Shown: positions 7,287-11,593 of the stretch, one piece after another
Numbering within the stretch: the first letter of the stretch is position 1
Layout: the number at the start of each line of letters is the position of its first letter
Assembly: GCA_946545505.1 (NCBI GenBank)
Contig: CAMNNN010000021.1
Coordinates: forward strand, 1 to 11,593
From: an uncultured Clostridia bacterium
GTDB taxonomy: Bacteria; Bacillota; Clostridia; Saccharofermentanales; Saccharofermentanaceae
Reading direction: 5' to 3'
Length of the DNA stretch: 11,593 nt
Made by a program: the position numbers and the translations under genes
Notes under the pieces: model-generated
Told to the model about the DNA's origin: nothing
The model's input: only the letters and a program-made list of their open reading frames with translations
Database searches by the model: none

Positions 7287-7513
7287 TAATCTTCCTCAAG
7301 TCTCGTAATAAGATCCCACAGAGCTTTGGCGGAATTGAAGTTCTCGGGTACGAGCTCCTTGGCGGGAATGGCAACGTCAAATCTGTCGTTAACCTCAGAT
7401 ACTATCGATACGATATCGAATGAATCCAGGATCTTGTCATCGATCAGAGTCGTGCAAGTATCAAAGTCTACGTCAGAGTGCAGGTCCTTTAAGATCTCGA
7501 TAAGTTCATCCAT
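7286..7513 (-). CDS. DltC-like acyl/aminoacyl carrier protein
   Basis: A 75-residue acidic carrier protein, the size of DltC and ACP. The phosphopantetheine attachment motif is D-S-F-D-I with Ser 31, inside the helix-II segment ILDSFDIVSIVSEVNDRF. The following VAIPAKELVPENFNSAKALWDLI is the usual second half of the fold. It would hold the activated amino acid as a thioester and deliver it to the MBOAT protein. The gene starts behind AAGGAG (7522-7527), 25 bases after the adenylating enzyme gene, and its stop overlaps the MBOAT start. The carrier precedes the MBOAT gene, whereas the classical order is dltA-dltB-dltC-dltD. It might instead carry a fatty-acid-like group, but the neighbour argues for an amino acid. 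Confidence 0.88.
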   Translation of the reverse strand: MDELIEILKDLHSDVDFDTCTTLIDDKILDSFDIVSIVSEVNDRFDVAIPAKELVPENFNSAKALWDLITRLEED

Positions 7514-7538
7514 GTTATTCTCTCCTTAGGCTTAATGA

Positions 7539-9038
7539 TCATTTACCTTCTGATAATGCGGTCAGACCCTTACGGTCGGTCTTTCCGTTCGGTGTGAGCG
7601 GAAGCTTATCGAGCTTATGGACCTTAGTGGGCACCATATAGCGCGGCAGCTTTTCCTTGAGGTAAGCCAGAAGCTCCTTCTCATCCACACGACCTTCATA
7701 GTATAACTCAATTCTGTCTTTCTTCTTAAGGTAGACGGCACATGAATTCACGATACCGCTTACCGAATTAACATCGCACTCGATCTCGCCCAATTCCACA
7801 CGGTGTCCCATGTGCTTTATCTGGAAGTCCTTACGCGATACGAATACGAGCTCTCCCCTGTCGTTCCTTCTGGCAATATCACCTGTTCTGTAGATGATCT
7901 CGGGATACCTGTCGTTAAGCGGGTTCTGTACGAATGCCGCAGATGTTCTCTCGGGGTCCTGATAGTAGCCGAGAGTAACGCAGGTGCCTCTCATACAGAT
8001 CTCGCCCTCGTCAGCTTCCTTGTTGTTCTCGTTGAGCAGGAAGATATCCACATTCTCGAATGGGCGCCCGAGAGGAATGACGTCATCATCCTCAAAGTCT
8101 CTGTCAACCTCATAGTACATAGACACTCCTGTCGTCTCCGTGGGTCCGTAAAGGTTGATATAGCGCACGTCAGGCAGGGCCTTCTTCCACTTCCTGTACT
8201 GCTTTATCGGGAATACTTCTCCGCCGAATCCGACGATCTTAAGGTACTTCGGGAGCACCTCGTCGAGCGCGCCGAAAGCGGATATCATCGTAAGCGCCGA
8301 CACTACCCAGCACAGTGTGTTTATCCTGTACTCGTTAAGGAACTCGACGAGCTTAAGCGGGAACATGAACAAAGTGTGCGGAACGATAACAGTCTCGCAT
8401 CCGATCTTGATCGTAGGATAGATGTCCTTAAGCGACGCGTCGAAATAAAACGGTGTCTGGGAACCGAACACAGTGTCCTCATCAAACTTCATAACATCAC
8501 AGAAGGACTCAGTGTAATCGATGAGGCTTCTGTGGCATACTGCAACGCCCTTGGGGATTCCGGTGGACCCCGAAGTGTACATGATGTAGCACGGATCCGT
8601 GTCGATCATGGAAGCGCGAACCTTCGCAAGTGCTTCCTCATCAGAAGCTTCAGTTCTTATCTTACTCCATGTGTAGACCTTCGCACCGTCAGCAAGTTCC
8701 AGTGCGCTCTCCCTTGTACCTTCGTCACAGATTACTGCACGGGGCTTAAGGTTCTCGAATATGAGTCTGATTCTCATCTGAGGCATCTCGTCGTCAATCG
8801 GAACATAGAAGCTTCCGGTCTCGAGTACAGCCATGAAAGCCGCGATCTCATCAGGCGTCTTACTCATATAGACAGCCACGGGTTCACGGACGATACCGTC
8901 CTTCAGCAATGCGCTTCCGCCCCTTAAGGCCTGCTCTCTTAACTGTGCGAAAGTAAGAGAGGTCTTCTCATCTTTGAAGCTTACTTTCTCAGGGAAAGCT
9001 GCTGCGGTTCTGTCAAGATAATCAAGGACTGTTCTCAT
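7539..9038 (-). CDS. DltA-like amino acid adenylating enzyme (AMP-forming), substrate uncertain
   Basis: A stand-alone adenylation enzyme of 499 residues that would activate an amino acid with ATP and load it on the neighbouring carrier protein. The core motifs are all present: P-loop TSGSTGIPKG (155-164), QTPFYFDASLKDIYP with the amino-group-binding Asp 200, YGPTE (297-301), YRTGDIARRNDRGELVFVSRKDFQIKHMGHRVELGEIE (383-420) and LTPNGKTDRK with the catalytic-type Lys 486. The alignment with DltA is easy to follow by eye. However, DltA has MFCGEVLP where this protein has GFGGEVFP, so the Cys that restricts DltA to D-alanine is Gly 272 here. The real substrate may be glycine, another L- or D-amino acid, or still D-alanine. 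GGAGGG (9045-9050) precedes the ATG, which overlaps the stop of the upstream transglutaminase gene by one base. Confidence 0.88.
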   Translation of the reverse strand: MRTVLDYLDRTAAAFPEKVSFKDEKTSLTFAQLREQALRGGSALLKDGIVREPVAVYMSKTPDEIAAFMAVLETGSFYVPIDDEMPQMRIRLIFENLKPRAVICDEGTRESALELADGAKVYTWSKIRTEASDEEALAKVRASMIDTDPCYIMYTSGSTGIPKGVAVCHRSLIDYTESFCDVMKFDEDTVFGSQTPFYFDASLKDIYPTIKIGCETVIVPHTLFMFPLKLVEFLNEYRINTLCWVVSALTMISAFGALDEVLPKYLKIVGFGGEVFPIKQYRKWKKALPDVRYINLYGPTETTGVSMYYEVDRDFEDDDVIPLGRPFENVDIFLLNENNKEADEGEICMRGTCVTLGYYQDPERTSAAFVQNPLNDRYPEIIYRTGDIARRNDRGELVFVSRKDFQIKHMGHRVELGEIECDVNSVSGIVNSCAVYLKKKDRIELYYEGRVDEKELLAYLKEKLPRYMVPTKVHKLDKLPLTPNGKTDRKGLTALSEGK

Positions 9039-10321
9039 CAGAATCCCTCCACTTCGAGTGTGTTATAGTTAACGTTCTGCTGTACCGAATCCTGGGCGAT
9101 ATGTATCTCAGGACCGTATGCATCCACATCGTAACCGTGGTCACTGTGATTCAGATCGTTATATGCGTACATGAAGTAATAACCTTCGTGATAGTAAGCG
9201 TAGCAGGCATCGCAGTGATACCACAGGCCGTCATCCATCTGAACGAGATTCCAGTAATGAGGCGACCAGGTGATCGGATATCTCTCGACGAGCATATTGG
9301 GAATGCCTGCGACATCGAGAAGAGCGCGGCATACAGCATAGTAAGTGAAGCAGTCGCCCTGATGCGTGGAGAATCCGTCGAACGCACCTACCGTCCAGTC
9401 GGTCTTATCGGATGTGCCGATGTAGTGAATGTTGTTATGGCACCAGTTGAAGATTCTGAATGCCTTCTCGACATTAGTCATATCCTCTTCGTAGATGTTA
9501 TTCTGCTCGATGGCTCTTCTTGCCATATCGTAGATGATCTCAGGATCATAGTATCTCTCGGGCTTTACACGCAGTGAAAGAGTAACAGTTACAGATGAGG
9601 AATTACCATTCTCATCTGTCGCCGTGATAGTTACCGGGAACGAAGACGAGATGTTGGTATTAACGGCAGAGTTATCGACGAAGATCTGCGGGTTAGGATC
9701 GTGATCATCCGTAACGGTTATTCCGTCAAGATAAGAGATGTTGGAACCTACGAATCCTTCGATATCGTGAGCACCGTAGATGAGAGGAGCCGTGTGGTCA
9801 TCAATAACTGTGAAAGGAACATCGATCACCGTCTGATTGCCGGATGTGTCGGTAAGTGAGACCTGAAAAGTATACTCTCCTCCCTGCGATACATCAGGCT
9901 CCGTCACATATTCGATCGTAACGGGTGCAAGATCATAGACATCAGTAACCGTATCGGAAGCCTCGGGAAGTCGGCCGCAGTAGATCTCCTGGGGAACAGC
10001 CGTACCTGTGGGAGCAGTCGTATCCACCACATTAAGGATGACCGGCTGGCGGAACTTACCGAACGAGATATAGAGCTTATACGAACCCGGAACACTCGTA
10101 TCTATTCCGGAAATATCCGTATAGAATCCGGACTTCGGAACGGGAGCCGTAACAAAATCTTCGAAGACTATAGGCGTACCTGTCTCGATCGTAACTTCAC
10201 GCAGTATTCTTGAACTCATAACCGTCCTGTAAGTCAGGACGAATAATCCCGCACCGGCAGTAAGACCTAAGATGCCGGCACACAGATCTATAATGAGCCT
10301 TCTCGTGTTTCTTATCTTCAT
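9038..10321 (-). CDS. Membrane-anchored Ig-like/transglutaminase-fold protein, second of a tandem pair
   Basis: The 427-residue product has a short basic N-terminus and one membrane segment (about 9-31), so the rest is probably outside the cell. Residues 42-251 look like three Ig-type beta domains. The second and third begin with VVDTTAPTG and VIDDHTAPLI and end with TDTSGNQT and TATDENGNSSSV, the pattern of the DUF5011-like bacterial surface repeat. Residues 255-427 form a transglutaminase-like domain with a complete Cys-His-Asp triad: Cys 324 in HQGDCFTYY, His 355 in SPHYWNLV, Asp 371 in YHCDAC. Such domains cross-link, hydrolyse or transfer acyl groups at glutamine or amide bonds; which of these applies here is not visible. 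Four-base overlap (ATGA) with its paralogue upstream and one-base overlap with the DltA-like gene tie it to the same operon. Confidence 0.85.
   Translation of the reverse strand: MKIRNTRRLIIDLCAGILGLTAGAGLFVLTYRTVMSSRILREVTIETGTPIVFEDFVTAPVPKSGFYTDISGIDTSVPGSYKLYISFGKFRQPVILNVVDTTAPTGTAVPQEIYCGRLPEASDTVTDVYDLAPVTIEYVTEPDVSQGGEYTFQVSLTDTSGNQTVIDVPFTVIDDHTAPLIYGAHDIEGFVGSNISYLDGITVTDDHDPNPQIFVDNSAVNTNISSSFPVTITATDENGNSSSVTVTLSLRVKPERYYDPEIIYDMARRAIEQNNIYEEDMTNVEKAFRIFNWCHNNIHYIGTSDKTDWTVGAFDGFSTHQGDCFTYYAVCRALLDVAGIPNMLVERYPITWSPHYWNLVQMDDGLWYHCDACYAYYHEGYYFMYAYNDLNHSDHGYDVDAYGPEIHIAQDSVQQNVNYNTLEVEGF
9207..9232. repeat. 26-base exact repeat, copy 1 (in the second transglutaminase gene)
   Basis: This stretch is identical to 10499-10524. 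In both genes it encodes DGLWYHCDA, which contains the active-site Asp of the transglutaminase-like domain. It reflects tandem gene duplication, with strong conservation or gene conversion around the catalytic core. Confidence 0.9.
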
Positions 10322-11593
10322 CCGATATCCCCCGTTACCGTCAGCGTCTCATAATCGAGCATATCCTGAACTGATTCGGTCGCGAGGACGATTCCGTCAG
10401 GAAGAGTCTCAGGATCGTAGCTGTTATTCGAAGGATCGAGTTCCGCATCCGTGTACATGAAGATGAACGTGATATCCGTCATGCTTAAGAATACGCATGC
10501 ATCGCAGTGATACCACAGGCCGTCGATATTGATAAGGTTCCAGTAGTGGCTGGAAATATTGATCGGGTAACGCTCTACCGTGATACTCTCGATACCCATC
10601 GCTCCGTACATCGCACGGCACATAGCCATGTAATTGAAGCAGTCACCGTACATAGTCGTCAGAGCATCGTAAGCACCTGCAGTCCAGTCGCACTTGTCGG
10701 AATCCATCATATAGTGAAGATGTGTACTTACCCATGATGTGATCCTGAATGCCTGTTCCATCTGACTCATCGAATCATCGCAGATATCGTTATCCTCAAT
10801 GATCTGACGCGCAAGCTCGTAGAGTTCTTCAGGCTCATAATAACGTTCAGGCTTAATGCGCAGATGCATTGTGACTGTAACCGATGAAGAGTTGCCCTGT
10901 TCATCCGTCGCCGTGTAAGTTACGGGGTAGTATCCCTCCTCGGTAACGTTGACAGCTGAAGTATCGACTTCGAGCGTGGGATTCTCATCATAGTCATCGG
11001 AAACCGTGATACCGTCCATATATGCGATCGCATCTCCGATGAAAGACTCGAAGTCACGGGCACCTGTGATGAGTGGTGCCGTATGGTCATCGATAACCGT
11101 GAAAGGTACGTTAATAACACATTCATTGCCGTAAGCATCCGTAATCTTAACAGCGATATCGTACTCTCCGCCCTCGAGTATCTCAGGCATCTGCTCGGCA
11201 TATGCGACCGTGTATGAAGACAGATCAAATACATTTGTCACCGTATTCTCGGGCGCAGGCAGACCGTCAGTATAGATAGTCTGAGGAACAGCTTCAGCCG
11301 TAGGAGCGGTGGTGTCAACGATATTAAGAACAACGTCTCTTGTGACCTTGATACGGTCGCCGGCGCTTACTTTAAGTCCGTAGGATGCAGGGACCGTCGT
11401 ATCGATTCCGGTTATATCCGTGACGAATACACCGTTACTGATATTGCCCTGTGTGAATAATGTAACGTCGATAGGAGAACCCGCTTCGATAGTTACCTCA
11501 GGAAGGATCTTAGACATAAGATGGTGCTTATAAAGTCGAAAACCCATGAAGCCGATACCGATAAGGAGCACGATGATAATAATGGCATAATTC
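10318..11593 (-). CDS. Membrane-anchored Ig-like/transglutaminase-fold protein, first of a tandem pair (5' end outside window)
   Basis: A paralogue of the next gene, with the same layout: membrane segment, three Ig-like units (VDTTAPT, VIDDHTAPLI and TATDEQGNSSSV mark their joints), then a transglutaminase-like domain. Counting from the GTG codon at 11571, the triad is Cys 311 (GDCFNYM), His 342 (SSHYWNLI) and Asp 357 (YHCDAC). The frame stays open to the right edge and encodes NYAIIIIVL, which is part of the membrane helix. The GTG is therefore internal, and by comparison with the paralogue about 11 N-terminal residues are missing. Sequence differs most after the catalytic Asp (MTDITFIFMYTDAELDPSNN against HEGYYFMYAYNDLNHSDHG), so the two may differ in partner or acceptor. 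The operon promoter lies outside the window. Confidence 0.83.
   Translation of the reverse strand, partial: NYAIIIIVLLIGIGFMGFRLYKHHLMSKILPEVTIEAGSPIDVTLFTQGNISNGVFVTDITGIDTTVPASYGLKVSAGDRIKVTRDVVLNIVDTTAPTAEAVPQTIYTDGLPAPENTVTNVFDLSSYTVAYAEQMPEILEGGEYDIAVKITDAYGNECVINVPFTVIDDHTAPLITGARDFESFIGDAIAYMDGITVSDDYDENPTLEVDTSAVNVTEEGYYPVTYTATDEQGNSSSVTVTMHLRIKPERYYEPEELYELARQIIEDNDICDDSMSQMEQAFRITSWVSTHLHYMMDSDKCDWTAGAYDALTTMYGDCFNYMAMCRAMYGAMGIESITVERYPINISSHYWNLINIDGLWYHCDACVFLSMTDITFIFMYTDAELDPSNNSYDPETLPDGIVLATESVQDMLDYETLTVTGDIG
10499..10524. repeat. 26-base exact repeat, copy 2 (in the first transglutaminase gene)
   Basis: Identical to 9207-9232, at a distance of 1292 bases in the same orientation. 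A repeat of this length between adjacent genes could support recombination that fuses or deletes one copy. Confidence 0.9.

Noticed and set aside
7803..8927. A 374-codon open frame on the + strand.
   Set aside because: It is entirely antisense to the DltA-like gene, whose protein has all adenylation motifs. The antisense product has no recognisable domain and no good ribosome binding site.
11569..11571. GTG as the start of the first transglutaminase-like protein.
   Set aside because: The frame continues to the window edge and encodes the first half of the membrane helix. Comparison with the paralogue shows the true start is outside the window.
1..11593. Signs of a mobile element, tRNA, rRNA or attachment site.
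   Set aside because: No transposase, integrase, terminal inverted repeats, cloverleaf or ribosomal RNA sequence was recognised on either strand.

Overview
This window looks like chromosomal DNA of a Gram-positive, Clostridia-type bacterium (Bacillota). The evidence is the rplM-rpsI ribosomal pair, strong GGAGG-type ribosome binding sites, a TTGACT-17-TAATAT promoter, a lipoprotein with a lipobox, and an operon related to the dlt (cell-wall polymer aminoacylation) system. GC content is intermediate and codon use looks even across the window. No tRNA, rRNA, CRISPR array or transposase is visible, and no stretch longer than about 150 bases lacks a gene.

Left end (1-2879, + strand): the tail of one ABC transporter, followed 10 bases later by a complete second one. 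Both resemble the paired export transporters of NHLP-type (nitrile-hydratase-leader-peptide) ribosomal peptide clusters. The first would be the peptidase/permease/ATPase subunit and the second the permease/ATPase with a non-peptidase N-terminal region. The precursor peptide and modifying enzymes, if present, lie to the left of the window. A bidirectional terminator separates this operon from the convergent genes that follow.

Centre (2981-3920, - strand): rplM (L13) and rpsI (S9), with their own sigma-A-type promoter, a small hairpin at the predicted mRNA 5' end and an inverted repeat inside the promoter spacer.

Right part (3983-11593, - strand, reading right to left): one tightly packed operon whose start lies beyond the right edge. 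In transcription order it encodes two paralogous membrane-anchored, Ig-like plus transglutaminase-fold proteins, a DltA-like adenylating enzyme, a DltC-like carrier protein, an MBOAT acyltransferase (DltB/AlgI type), a DltD-like SGNH-fold protein and a small lipoprotein. Most joints overlap by 1 or 4 bases or are under 30 bases, so the products probably work together. A plausible model (inference) is that an amino acid is activated in the cytoplasm, loaded on the carrier, moved across the membrane by the MBOAT protein and attached to a surface polymer with help from the SGNH protein, while the two transglutaminase-like proteins act outside the membrane on the same polymer or on surface proteins. 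Two active-site departures make the system unusual. The DltA-like enzyme has Gly where DltA has the Cys that enforces D-alanine selectivity, and the SGNH protein has Cys where the Ser nucleophile is expected. This Dlt-like plus tandem transglutaminase operon is the best candidate here for an undescribed system.
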